The notes under the pieces: model-generated
The model's database searches: none
What the model was told of the DNA's origin: nothing
What the model saw: only the letters and a program-made list of their open reading frames with translations
Program-made: the position numbers and the translations under genes
Source: Actinobacteria bacterium UBA5176
GTDB taxonomy: Bacteria; Actinomycetota; UBA4738
Assembly (NCBI GenBank): GCA_002413305.1
Contig: DHWS01000124.1
Location: 48,366-62,421 of the forward strand
Direction: 5' to 3'
DNA: 14,056 nucleotides
Shown: positions 1-8,427 of the stretch, in pieces
How positions within the stretch are numbered: the first letter of the stretch is position 1
Layout of the letters: the number at the start of each line of letters is the position of its first letter

Positions 1-131
1 CTCTTCGCCGCCGACTTCGCCTTCGTGGCCGCGCCCTTCCTGGCAGCGGTCGACCTCTTCGCCGCCGACTGCTTGGCGGTCGACTTCTTGGCGGTCGACT
101 TCTTGGCGGTCGACTTCTTCGCTACTGGCAT
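1..131 (-). CDS. Lysine/alanine-rich histone H1-like protein, N-terminal part (runs off left edge)
   Basis: Only the first 43 codons are in the window; the gene continues past position 1. It starts with ATG at 131 behind a consensus Shine-Dalgarno. The visible protein begins MPVAKKSTAKKSTAKKSTAK and goes on as a low-complexity Lys/Ala/Ser/Thr/Arg stretch with no acidic residues. The KKSTA pentad is encoded by three identical 15-bp units. Such tails occur in bacterial histone H1-like proteins and in the basic tails of actinobacterial HU proteins; they bind DNA without sequence specificity and compact the nucleoid. HU tails are normally C-terminal, so a basic tail at the extreme N-terminus fits a free-standing H1-like protein better, but the missing part could hold another domain. 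It lies 22 bases after the whiB stop on the same strand, so the two may share a transcript. The basic composition is seen directly; the DNA-binding role is inferred. Confidence 0.7.
   Translation of the reverse strand, partial: MPVAKKSTAKKSTAKKSTAKQSAAKRSTAARKGAATKAKSAAK
72..116 (-). repeat. Three perfect tandem 15-bp units encoding the KKSTA pentad
   Basis: The unit cttggcggtcgactt (plus strand) occurs at 72-86, 87-101 and 102-116 without a mismatch. Because 15 is a multiple of three, copy-number changes keep the reading frame and would only lengthen or shorten the basic tail. Identity at the DNA level suggests recent slippage expansion. Confidence 0.9.
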
Positions 132-136
132 CTCTC

Positions 137-144
137 ACCTCCTT
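137..144 (-). promoter_or_regulatory. Consensus Shine-Dalgarno of the histone-like gene
   Basis: On the minus strand AAGGAGGT lies five bases before the ATG at 131. It is the strongest ribosome binding site in the window and fixes the start. It suggests high translation, as expected for an abundant nucleoid protein. Confidence 0.85.
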
Positions 145-153
145 CCCACACGT

Positions 154-381
154 TCATGACGCCATGCGCTTGAGGCGTCTCCGCTCCCGTTCGCTCATCC
201 CTCCCCACACGCCGTAGCGCTCGTCCCGGCGGAGTGCGTAGTTCAGGCACTCGATCCGCACGGGGCAGTCGCCGCAGATGCGTTTCGCCTCGCGAGACGA
301 TCCGCCCTTCTCGGGGAAGAAGATCTCGGGGTCGTACTCCCGGCAACGGGCCCGGTCCTGCCATGGAACGAAATGATGCAT
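154..381 (-). CDS. whiB2: WhiB-family iron-sulfur transcription factor (WhiB2/WhmD-like)
   Basis: A 75-residue protein with the complete WhiB signature. Four cysteines that would hold a [4Fe-4S] cluster are at 13, 36, 39 and 45 (C-X22-C-X2-C-X5-C). The GVWGG turn is at 57-61, and a basic tail (SERERRRLKR) at 63-72 is the probable DNA contact. The segment DPEIFFPEKGG (17-27) is typical of the WhiB/WhiD group. WhiB proteins bind the principal sigma factor and steer transcription; WhiB2/WhmD controls septation and cell division in mycobacteria. The WhiB2 assignment rests mainly on position beside fbiA and fbiB, as in M. tuberculosis Rv3260c-Rv3262. The start is ATG at 381, with a GGGGAG ribosome site about eight bases upstream that partly overlaps the right edge of a perfect dyad, so leader structure or a repressor could affect expression. 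Certain as WhiB family, less so as the WhiB2 orthologue. Confidence 0.93.
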   Translation of the reverse strand: MHHFVPWQDRARCREYDPEIFFPEKGGSSREAKRICGDCPVRIECLNYALRRDERYGVWGGMSERERRRLKRMAS

Positions 382-390
382 CGTCTCTCC

Positions 391-416
391 CCAGAATTAC
401 ATCTTTGTAATTCTGG
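391..416. promoter_or_regulatory. Perfect 10-bp inverted repeat just upstream of whiB
   Basis: CCAGAATTAC (391-400) and its exact complement GTAATTCTGG (407-416) are separated by six bases. The dyad lies 9 bases upstream of the whiB ATG and overlaps the 5' end of its ribosome binding site. It is AT-richer than its surroundings. It could be a dimer-binding operator or, in the mRNA, a hairpin that limits ribosome access. A six-base spacer and about 26 bp in total are usual for TetR-type or similar operators. Confidence 0.7.
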
Positions 417-488
417 ACGAAGAGGCCCTCAGAAAGCAAGTCCTGGGGGTGGACTTTTCGCGATTCGATCCGACGCATCATCTCATCA

Positions 489-505
489 CGAATCGTTACG
501 GTTCG
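489..505. promoter_or_regulatory. Imperfect dyad in the whiB upstream region
   Basis: CGAATCG and CGGTTCG flank TTA (six of seven positions complementary). The stretch ACGAATCGTTACGG matches 11 of 14 positions of the core of the dyad at 545-581 (CCGAATCGGTAAGG), so it may be a weaker site for the same factor. It could also be chance. Confidence 0.3.
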
Positions 506-544
506 ACGCGCGATGCGCAAGGGGGCTCGTGGGTTTTTTTGATG

Positions 545-581
545 GTCAGGTAGCTTTACCGAATCGGTAAGGATACCTGAC
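545..581. promoter_or_regulatory. Nested two-tier dyad between fbiC and whiB
   Basis: Outer arms GTCAGGTA (545-552) and TACCTGAC (574-581) are exact complements. Inside them TTACCG (556-561) and CGGTAA (565-570) are exact complements around AAT. The two stems are separated by a symmetric three-base mismatch on each side. The element begins 13 bases after the fbiC stop and about 165 bases before the whiB start. As RNA it would be a long hairpin, but no U-run follows it in the fbiC direction, which argues against a standard intrinsic terminator. Its core TTAC-N7-GTAA resembles TTAC-N6-GTAA in the dyad at 391-416, so an operator role is plausible. Confidence 0.6.
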
Positions 582-594
582 GATATCGAAGCGG

Positions 595-3081
<2,487 letters not shown>

Positions 3082-3090
3082 GTCGGGTCG

Positions 3091-3119
3091 AATCTACGGA
3101 GGGATCGGGTTTCCGGCAA
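3091..3119 (-). promoter_or_regulatory. Candidate SigA-type promoter for leaderless fbiC
   Basis: On the minus strand TTGCCG (3114-3119) and TAGATT (3091-3096) are separated by exactly 17 bases. Each matches the housekeeping consensus at four of six positions. The expected transcription start, six to eight bases after the -10, falls two to four bases before the fbiC GTG. This agrees with the absence of a ribosome binding site. Confidence 0.5.
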
Positions 3120-3194
3120 ACAACCCACCCGGGGCGAGGTCCATTCCCGCACCTTCGTGTGCCTGCCGACGCCGAGGGGACGAAGATAGCCCGC

Positions 3195-4163
3195 ATGAGG
3201 GTCGTCGCGCTGGCGGGAGGGGTTGGCGCCGGCAAGTTCCTACGGGGGCTGGTCCGGGTGGTGCCGCCCGAAGACGTGACCGTGATCGTGAACACCGGGG
3301 ACGATCTGGTGGTGCACGGCCTGTCCGTCTCACCGGACCTGGACTCGGTCACGTACTGGCTGGGCGGCGTCATGGACCGGGAGCGAGGATGGGGCAGGGC
3401 CGGGGAGACCTTCCGATCGACCGAGGAGCTCCGGGCCTTCGGCACACCGGGATCGTGGTTCGGGCTGGGTGACCTGGATCTGGCCACCCATCTGTTCCGG
3501 ACCGAGGAACTGGCCGGCGGCGGGACGCTGTCGCAGGCGACGGCGAAGGTGGCCGCCCGGTTCGGCGTGCGGGCCCGGCTGCTTCCGATGACGGACGACC
3601 GGGTCACCACACGCGTAGAAGCGGTGGCGGCGGATGGGGGCGCCTTGGACCTGCACTTCCAGGAATACTGGGTGCAGCGGGGCGCGTCGGACGAGGTCAC
3701 CGCCGTGCGGTTCGATGGGGTGACGGAGGCGCGGCCGGCCCCGGGGCTGCTCGAGGCGGTTGCCGAGGCCGACGCGGTGGTGCTCTGTCCCTCCAACCCC
3801 ATCGTGTCGATCGATCCCATCCTGGCCGTGCCGGGGATCCTGTCCGCCGTGGCGGCGCGCCGGGACCGCGTGGGAGGCGTCTCGCCCATCGTCGGCGGGG
3901 CGCCGCTACGGGGGATGGCGGACCGGCTGCTGCCCGCGGCGGGCGTGGAGGTGAGCGCGGCCGGGGTGGGTTCGTACTACGCGGGACGGGGGGTGCTGGG
4001 CGGATGGGTGATCGACGAGGTCGACCGGGCCCTCGACCAGCGCGTTCGGGCGCTGGGTCTTCGCGTGTTAGTGGTGGACTCCATCATGGCCGACGATGCG
4101 GCGAGCGAACGGGTGGCGCGTGCGGCCCTGGAGGTCGCACTGGGCGAGAGGCTCCCCGGATGA
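3195..4163 (+). CDS. fbiA: F420 pathway phospho-lactyl/phosphoenolpyruvyl transferase, CofD/FbiA
   Basis: It transfers the 2-phospholactate or phosphoenolpyruvate moiety from its guanosine-diphosphate carrier onto FO, giving F420-0 or dehydro-F420-0. The protein is 322 residues, normal for the family. Visible family motifs are LAGGVGAGKFL (6-16), NTGDDLVVHGLSVSPDLDSV (33-52, metal and GDP site), the FRTEEL region (101-106), PMTDDRV (131-137) and CPSNPIVSIDPI (198-209). The ATG at 3195 was chosen because the family begins directly with M(R/K)VVALAGG; a GTG at 3159 would add 12 unlikely residues. No Shine-Dalgarno is evident. The stop overlaps the fbiB start by four bases (ATGA), implying coupled translation. 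The sequence alone does not show whether the substrate is phospholactate (archaeal route) or phosphoenolpyruvate (mycobacterial route); the actinobacterial setting favours the latter. Confidence 0.95.
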   Translation: MRVVALAGGVGAGKFLRGLVRVVPPEDVTVIVNTGDDLVVHGLSVSPDLDSVTYWLGGVMDRERGWGRAGETFRSTEELRAFGTPGSWFGLGDLDLATHLFRTEELAGGGTLSQATAKVAARFGVRARLLPMTDDRVTTRVEAVAADGGALDLHFQEYWVQRGASDEVTAVRFDGVTEARPAPGLLEAVAEADAVVLCPSNPIVSIDPILAVPGILSAVAARRDRVGGVSPIVGGAPLRGMADRLLPAAGVEVSAAGVGSYYAGRGVLGGWVIDEVDRALDQRVRALGLRVLVVDSIMADDAASERVARAALEVALGERLPG

Positions 4164-5368
4164 GGGTCGAACTGGTCCCGATCCATGGGATCCCGGAGGT
4201 CCGTCGCGGCGACGACCTGGGTAGGCTCATCGCGGACGCGGTCCGGCGTGGTGGCGGCGGAGCGCTGGCCCGGCTGGAGGACGGCGACGTGGTCGTGGTC
4301 ACCCAGAAGGTCGTGTCGAAGGCCGAGGGCCGGGTGGTACCCGAGCAGCCCGAAGGGAAAGCGGGCTGGGTGGCGCGCGAGACCCGGCGGGGGGTCGCCC
4401 GGCGCGGCGAGCTGGTCATCTCGGAGACCCGCCACGGCTTCGTGTGCGCGAACGCGGGGGTGGACGCGTCGAACGTCGGCCACGGCTGGCTGAGCCTGCT
4501 CCCCGATGATCCGGACGCCAGCGCTGAGCGGATCCGCCGCGCGCTCGCGTCGGCGGCCGGGGCGGCGGTGGGCGTCGTGGTGACCGACACGTTCGGGCGG
4601 GCGTGGCGGACGGGACTGGTCGACGTGGCGATCGGATGCGCCGGCGTCCCGTCGGTGGTCGACCTGCGTGGATCGAAGGACGCCACTGGGCGGGTGCTGG
4701 ACGTCACGGTCGTTGCGCTCGCCGATCAGCTCGCCGCGGCATCGGGGCTGGTCATGGGGAAAGCGGACGGCGTGCCGGCGGCTGTGGTCCGGGGCGCCCG
4801 CCTCGAGGGGCCGGTCGAGCCGGCCTCGGCTCTGCTTCGCCCGCCCGAGGAGGACCTGTTCCGAGAGACTCCTCTGCAGGCCGTGCGGTCCGCACGACCC
4901 GCGTCTGGGTTCGGCCCCGGCGAGATCTCGCGGGAGGCGGTGCTCGAGGCGGTGGCGGCCGCCCGCTCGGTGCCGGAACCGGACGGTTCCCGGCCCTGGT
5001 CCTTGGCTGCTGCCTGGTCCGAGGCCGCCCGCCGGCGGGTGCTGGGCGACCTCGTCCGGGGCGGCGGACCGGCGGCCGAAGCCGCCGGGCGGCTGTCCGG
5101 CGCGGGGTGCTTCATCTTGCCGGCCGCGCGAGCCGTGGACGAGGACGATCGGGCCCCGCTCCTGGCCGGCGGGGCGTTCGTGCAACGACTCCTCCTGGCT
5201 CTGCACGCGCAAGGTTTCGCGTGCCGCTGGGAGGCGCAGCTCGCCGGTCCGGCCGAAGGGGGATGGCTCGGCCTCGGAGTGCTCGGGGTCGGAGCTCGGA
5301 TGCCCGCCACCGACCCGTTCGCCGAACCGCTGTTCGACCCGGCGTCATCGCTCCGTGAGCTGGACTGA
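4160..5368 (+). CDS. fbiB: F420-0:gamma-glutamyl ligase FbiB with C-terminal nitroreductase-like domain
   Basis: It adds glutamates to F420-0 to form the polyglutamate tail. Residues 1 to about 235 are a CofE domain with VVVTQKVVSKAEG (45-57), GFVCANAGVDASNV (93-106), the conserved segment LPDDPD (114-119), VTDTFGRAWRTGLVDVAIGC (141-160) and VVDLRGSKDATGRVL (166-180). Residues from about 237 to 402 correspond to the FMN-binding nitroreductase-like domain of FbiB, which in mycobacteria reduces dehydro-F420-0. The total of 402 residues is shorter than M. tuberculosis FbiB (448). The second domain is degenerate: the expected RRSxRxF entry motif reads AVRSARPASGF (241-251), although GGAFVQRLLLALHAQGF (337-353) keeps the family helix. 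The start is ATG at 4160 in the ATGA overlap with fbiA; mobA follows after six bases. The ligase role is very secure, the activity of the second domain uncertain. Confidence 0.94.
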   Translation: MRVELVPIHGIPEVRRGDDLGRLIADAVRRGGGGALARLEDGDVVVVTQKVVSKAEGRVVPEQPEGKAGWVARETRRGVARRGELVISETRHGFVCANAGVDASNVGHGWLSLLPDDPDASAERIRRALASAAGAAVGVVVTDTFGRAWRTGLVDVAIGCAGVPSVVDLRGSKDATGRVLDVTVVALADQLAAASGLVMGKADGVPAAVVRGARLEGPVEPASALLRPPEEDLFRETPLQAVRSARPASGFGPGEISREAVLEAVAAARSVPEPDGSRPWSLAAAWSEAARRRVLGDLVRGGGPAAEAAGRLSGAGCFILPAARAVDEDDRAPLLAGGAFVQRLLLALHAQGFACRWEAQLAGPAEGGWLGLGVLGVGARMPATDPFAEPLFDPASSLRELD

Positions 5369-5374
5369 TCGTCG

Positions 5375-5995
5375 GTGACCGGGGCGCTGGCCGGCGTGGT
5401 GCTGTGCGGGGGCCAGAGCTCGCGGATGGGCACCGACAAGGCGCTGCTCGAGATGGAGGACGGCGGGCCGCTGTTGCTGCGGGTGGCCCTGCGCCTGGCC
5501 GAGGTGGCCGACCCCGTGATGCTGGCGAGCGGTTCGGCCGGCCGGCTGGAGGCGTTCGGATATCCGGAGGTCGGGGACGAGGTCCCCGGCGCGGGTCCGC
5601 TGGCCGGGATCGCGGCCGGCCTGGCCGCATCGCCGCACGAGCTGACGGCGGTCGTGGCCGTCGACATGCCGCTCGCCAGCCCGGCCGTCCTTCGTCTGCT
5701 GGCGAGCCTCGCCCGAGGGGAGGATGCCGTGGTGCCCGTTTCGAGCTCCGGACTCGAACCGCTCCACGCGGTCTACGCGCGCACCGCGCTCCCGCGCCTG
5801 GAGACGGCGCTGCGGGGCGATCATCTCAGCGTGCGCGAGGCGCTCCGCGGACTCCGCGTCCGGGAGGTTCGCCAGGACGAGTGGCACCCGGCCGACCCAT
5901 CGGGAAGGTTCGCCCTGAACGTCAACCGAGCCGAAGACCTGCCCGCACGCAACGTGAGCCGAGGACCGGGAGACCGGCGGGCTCCGTCGATATAG
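5375..5995 (+). CDS. mobA: MobA-like molybdenum cofactor guanylyltransferase in the F420 operon
   Basis: MobA uses GTP to attach GMP to molybdopterin, giving the guanine dinucleotide form of the cofactor. The 206-residue protein has the family landmarks in order: VVLCGGQSSRMGTDKA (8-23, GTP loop), GAGPLAGI (72-79), AVDMPL (95-100, metal-binding Asp), EPLHAVY (128-134) and FALNVNRAEDL (179-189). It starts with GTG at 5375, six bases after the fbiB stop, so coupling to fbiB is likely. No other molybdenum cofactor gene is visible. The position is suggestive because F420 synthesis needs a GTP-dependent guanylyltransferase (CofC/FbiD) that is absent here. However, the motifs are those of MobA; FbiD is a different and recognisable sequence family. 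The MobA-family call is strong; its true substrate in this operon is open. Confidence 0.88.
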   Translation: MTGALAGVVLCGGQSSRMGTDKALLEMEDGGPLLLRVALRLAEVADPVMLASGSAGRLEAFGYPEVGDEVPGAGPLAGIAAGLAASPHELTAVVAVDMPLASPAVLRLLASLARGEDAVVPVSSSGLEPLHAVYARTALPRLETALRGDHLSVREALRGLRVREVRQDEWHPADPSGRFALNVNRAEDLPARNVSRGPGDRRAPSI

Positions 5996-6039
5996 TCGCC
6001 CACGGCAGACCGACCCGCCCGCGAAGGAGGCGAGCTTCG

Positions 6040-6459
6040 ATGAGCGACCAGACCACCGGCACCACGCCGCCCGGCGACGAACCGCCCGACCCGGACGAGG
6101 AGCCGACCGGCCAGGAGGAAGCCGGGCACCGGTTGATGGACCCCGGGCGGGAGATCCCGCCCATGGTCGGTGCCGTTGTCGTGAAGACCAGCCGGTTCAG
6201 CAGGGAGGTGGTCGCCACGATGATCGCGCTGTCCACGGCGGCGCTCGGGTTCGTGGCCGCCCTCGCCTGGAATACCGCCATCACCACGGCCTTCCAGCAC
6301 TGGCTGAGGAACCCGACCAAGAAGGTCACCGCGCTGTTCATCTACGCGGTGGTCGTCACGCTGATCGGCGTGATCGTGATCGTGCTCTTGGCCCGGCTTG
6401 CCGCCCGGATCAACGCCGAGCCCATCGAGTTCAAGTACCCTGGCAGCCCGAAGCGGTGA
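6040..6459 (+). CDS. Small two-helix membrane protein, DUF5654-like
   Basis: A 139-residue protein. The first 45 or so residues are rich in Pro, Asp, Glu and Gly, hence disordered and acidic. Two hydrophobic segments follow at about 59-85 and 97-120, ending in a short tail (EPIEFKYPGSPKR). The motif ALGFVAALAWNTAI (68-81), an amphipathic helix holding the AWN triplet, recalls DUF5654 membrane proteins, whose function is unknown. ATG at 6040 follows a clear AAGGAGG (6024-6030) at nine bases. A TATAGT hexamer overlapping the mobA stop (5991-5996) could be a -10 for a separate transcript, but no matching -35 is evident. The downstream gene begins about 50 bases after the stop. No enzymatic residues are recognisable; family assignment is by memory of the motif only. 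Confidence 0.75.
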   Translation: MSDQTTGTTPPGDEPPDPDEEPTGQEEAGHRLMDPGREIPPMVGAVVVKTSRFSREVVATMIALSTAALGFVAALAWNTAITTAFQHWLRNPTKKVTALFIYAVVVTLIGVIVIVLLARLAARINAEPIEFKYPGSPKR

Positions 6460-6509
6460 TCGTCGCCGGTTCGGCCGGCCCGAGAGCAAGCGAAGGAACC
6501 CGAGGAGCG

Positions 6510-7331
6510 ATGGCGAAGAAGAAGGGCAGCCCACCGACCAGACCCACCAGGACCGGAAGCCGGGTCGCGGCCCCTCCTGTCGTGAAGCCCGAACCGGCGT
6601 CCCCCGGCGGGCCGAACCGACTGGCCCGCAAGGAGGAGGCTCGCCGCCAGCGCGAGGCGCTCCAGCGGAAGATGGCCCGCCGCAGGATCACGCGGGTGAT
6701 CGGGGCGGTCGTGGCGGTACTGCTCGTGGCCAGCGGGATCAGCGTCTACCTGGTCTTGAAGCCGTCGGCGGCAGAGGCCGCCGATTGCACGGCGGTGCAG
6801 ACCGTGGCGCCGTGGAAGGGCGGGCAATCCTTCGATCGCTCGCACTTCGGAACCCAGGGCTCCAAGTTCAAGCAGATGCCGCCGCTTTCGAAGTATCCGA
6901 GCCCCGGCGGCATGAGCGGCGCCCACTTCCCCGCCTCGGGGCCCCATAGCCCAAGCCCAATGCCGGCGGGCGTGTATGCCTCACCACCTCCCATCGACAA
7001 GATGATCCACTCACTCGAGCATGCCTCGGTGGAGATCTGGTACAACCCGTCGATCGCGAACAGCCCTGAGCTGGCCAAGATCCGGGACTTCTACCGACAG
7101 AAGGCGAACGGCGACCACGTGCTCGTCGCACCGTTCAACTATCCGAGCCAGGGCACCGCCGGAAAGTTCCCGTCGGACAAGCAGATCGTCTTCGTCGCCT
7201 GGCACCACCTGCAGGCATGCGGGAAGACGAGCCTGGGAGCCGCCCAATCCTTCGTCGGCGCGTACCGGTATCAGAGCTCGAACCCGGCCGCCTACAAGGG
7301 CGATGCACCGGAGAAGGGCGCGGCGATCTAG
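6510..7331 (+). CDS. Membrane-anchored DUF3105 protein
   Basis: A 273-residue protein with a basic cytoplasmic N-terminus (1-60, rich in Lys, Arg and Pro, including the charged helix LARKEEARRQREALQRKMAR), one membrane helix at about 61-83, and an extracytoplasmic domain. The latter has the DUF3105 landmarks GAHFPASGPHSPSP (137-150), AGVYASPPP (153-161) and HSLEHASVEIWYNP (167-180), with three or four histidines that might bind metal. Cysteines 93 and 237 are the only two and lie outside, so a disulfide is possible. The function of DUF3105 is not known; it is frequent in actinobacteria. ATG at 6510 is preferred because the protein then begins MAKKKG; the nearest ribosome site is AAGGA (6493-6497), 12 bases off. 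A GTG at 6456 overlapping the previous stop (GTGA) would add 18 residues and cannot be excluded. Confidence 0.85.
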   Translation: MAKKKGSPPTRPTRTGSRVAAPPVVKPEPASPGGPNRLARKEEARRQREALQRKMARRRITRVIGAVVAVLLVASGISVYLVLKPSAAEAADCTAVQTVAPWKGGQSFDRSHFGTQGSKFKQMPPLSKYPSPGGMSGAHFPASGPHSPSPMPAGVYASPPPIDKMIHSLEHASVEIWYNPSIANSPELAKIRDFYRQKANGDHVLVAPFNYPSQGTAGKFPSDKQIVFVAWHHLQACGKTSLGAAQSFVGAYRYQSSNPAAYKGDAPEKGAAI

Positions 7332-7376
7332 CGACGGGCGCCGGGTCGCTTCCCTACCGACGCTGCACTTGGGGCC

Positions 7377-7430
7377 GGCCGGATCAGCCCTCGAGGGTCC
7401 GGCCGGATCAGCCCTCGAGGGTCCGGCCGG
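7377..7430. repeat. Two tandem 24-bp repeats forming stacked dyads between convergent genes
   Basis: The unit begins GGCCGGATCAG and ends CCTCGAGGGTCC; copies lie at 7377-7400 and 7401-7424 with no mismatch, followed by a six-base partial copy (7425-7430). Each unit contains the 10-bp palindrome CCCTCGAGGG (7388-7397, 7412-7421). GGCCGGA at the start of each unit pairs with TCCGGCC spanning into the next (7377-7383 with 7398-7404; 7401-7407 with 7422-7428). In the minus direction each unit reads as codons for RTLEG and a stop, so the last codons of manB and its TGA are duplicated. The element sits between the convergent DUF3105 and manB genes and could act as a GC-rich, U-less bidirectional terminator. 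Confidence 0.85.
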
Positions 7431-8421
7431 CTCCGACTCGCGCGCCCTCCGAGCTCGAACCCGGCGGGGCGACGGCACCTTCGGCCAGGACCGCACCTTG
7501 CACGATCGCGCCCTGGCCGACCCGCGACAGTGGCCCGAGGATCGAGTCCGTCACCCGCGCACCAAGGCCCACACTCGCCCCGGCCAGCAGCACGGAGTCT
7601 TCGACCTCGGCCTCCTCGTCGACCGTGGCACCGGCGCCGATGACCACCCATCGCCCGAGCTGGGCCTGCAGCGAGACCGTCCCCGACGGATCCACGTAAG
7701 GCGCCACGTAGTCCAGCCCGCGCACCCGGCCCTCCAGCGCGTCGAACGTCGCCCGCAGGTACTTGTCCGGTGTGCCGAGGTCCATCCAGTACGCATCGGT
7801 CACGTACCCGAAGACGGGCGCGCCGGCAGCGATGAGCGCCGGGAACGTCTCGCGTTCGATCGACACCGAGCGGCCGAACGCCACGCCGCGTAACGCGGAC
7901 GGCTCCAGCACGTAGGTCCCGGCGTTCACCTCCCCTGGGATCGGCTCGGCCGGCTTCTCCCGGAACTCCTCCACCCGCCCGTCCGGCCCGGTGGCAACCA
8001 GGCCGAACGGGCGTGCGTCCTCCACCGCCGTGAGGGTGATCGTCGCGGCCGCCCCGCTCGCCCGGTGGTACTCGAGCAGCGCGTTCAGGTCCAGGTCGGT
8101 GAGGATGTCGCCGTTCAACACGAAGAACGTCTCGTCCAGCCCCCGCGCCGCGTTCGCCACCGCCCCCCCCGTGCCGAGCGGGGTCGCCTCCGTGATCCAC
8201 GTGATGGCGGGGTCGCCGTGGCGTCGTTCGATGAACTGCGCGAACGTCGATTCGAGGTATGGGGAGGACAGCCGGACCTCGTGGACCCCGTGGGCGGCCA
8301 GGTGGTCCAGGACGTGGTCGAGGAACGGCCGGTCGACCAGTGGGATCAGTGGCTTCGGGATGGTCTCGGTGAGGGGCCGCATCCGAGTGCCCTCACCGCC
8401 GACCAGGACGACGGCTCGCAT
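7408..8421 (-). CDS. manB: Mannose-1-phosphate guanylyltransferase-like nucleotidyltransferase (ManB)
   Basis: This family activates a sugar 1-phosphate to an NDP-sugar; the ManB group makes GDP-mannose for cell-surface glycans. The 337-residue protein opens with the nucleotide loop GGEGTRMRPLT (8-18) and the family Lys in IPKPLIPL (21-28). ATPLGTGGAV (79-88) and FVLNGDI (about 95-101) complete the sugar and metal site, and EFREKPAEP lies near 150. After about 245 there is a left-handed beta-helix of hexapeptide-type repeats (VVIGAGATVD, DSVLLAGASV, ARVTDSIL), usual for ManB and RmlA-like proteins. The ATG at 8421 is six bases after the stop of the GT2 gene. In M. tuberculosis manB (Rv3264c) likewise directly follows wbbL (Rv3265c), near and convergent with fbiAB. 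This supports ManB over a glucose or thymidylyl enzyme, but substrate is inferred. The 3' end carries a tandem duplication. Confidence 0.87.
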   Translation of the reverse strand: MRAVVLVGGEGTRMRPLTETIPKPLIPLVDRPFLDHVLDHLAAHGVHEVRLSSPYLESTFAQFIERRHGDPAITWITEATPLGTGGAVANAARGLDETFFVLNGDILTDLDLNALLEYHRASGAAATITLTAVEDARPFGLVATGPDGRVEEFREKPAEPIPGEVNAGTYVLEPSALRGVAFGRSVSIERETFPALIAAGAPVFGYVTDAYWMDLGTPDKYLRATFDALEGRVRGLDYVAPYVDPSGTVSLQAQLGRWVVIGAGATVDEEAEVEDSVLLAGASVGLGARVTDSILGPLSRVGQGAIVQGAVLAEGAVAPPGSSSEGARVGAGRTLEG

Positions 8422-8427
8422 CCGGCG

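Noticed and set aside
72..116. Short direct repeats as a CRISPR-like array
   Set aside because: The units are contiguous without spacers, are 15 bp long and encode a repeating pentapeptide in frame.
534..540. T-run as part of an intrinsic terminator
   Set aside because: The run precedes rather than follows the nested dyad on the plus strand, only a 4-bp stem lies before it, and no plus-strand gene ends here.
373..570. Possible small plus-strand gene or leader peptide in the whiB-fbiC gap
   Set aside because: No ribosome binding site, no family resemblance, and it overlaps the dyads; a whiB leader peptide on the minus strand is likewise unsupported.
3977..5212. 411-codon minus-strand open frame antisense to fbiB
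   Set aside because: Low-complexity shadow of fbiB, no recognisable domain.
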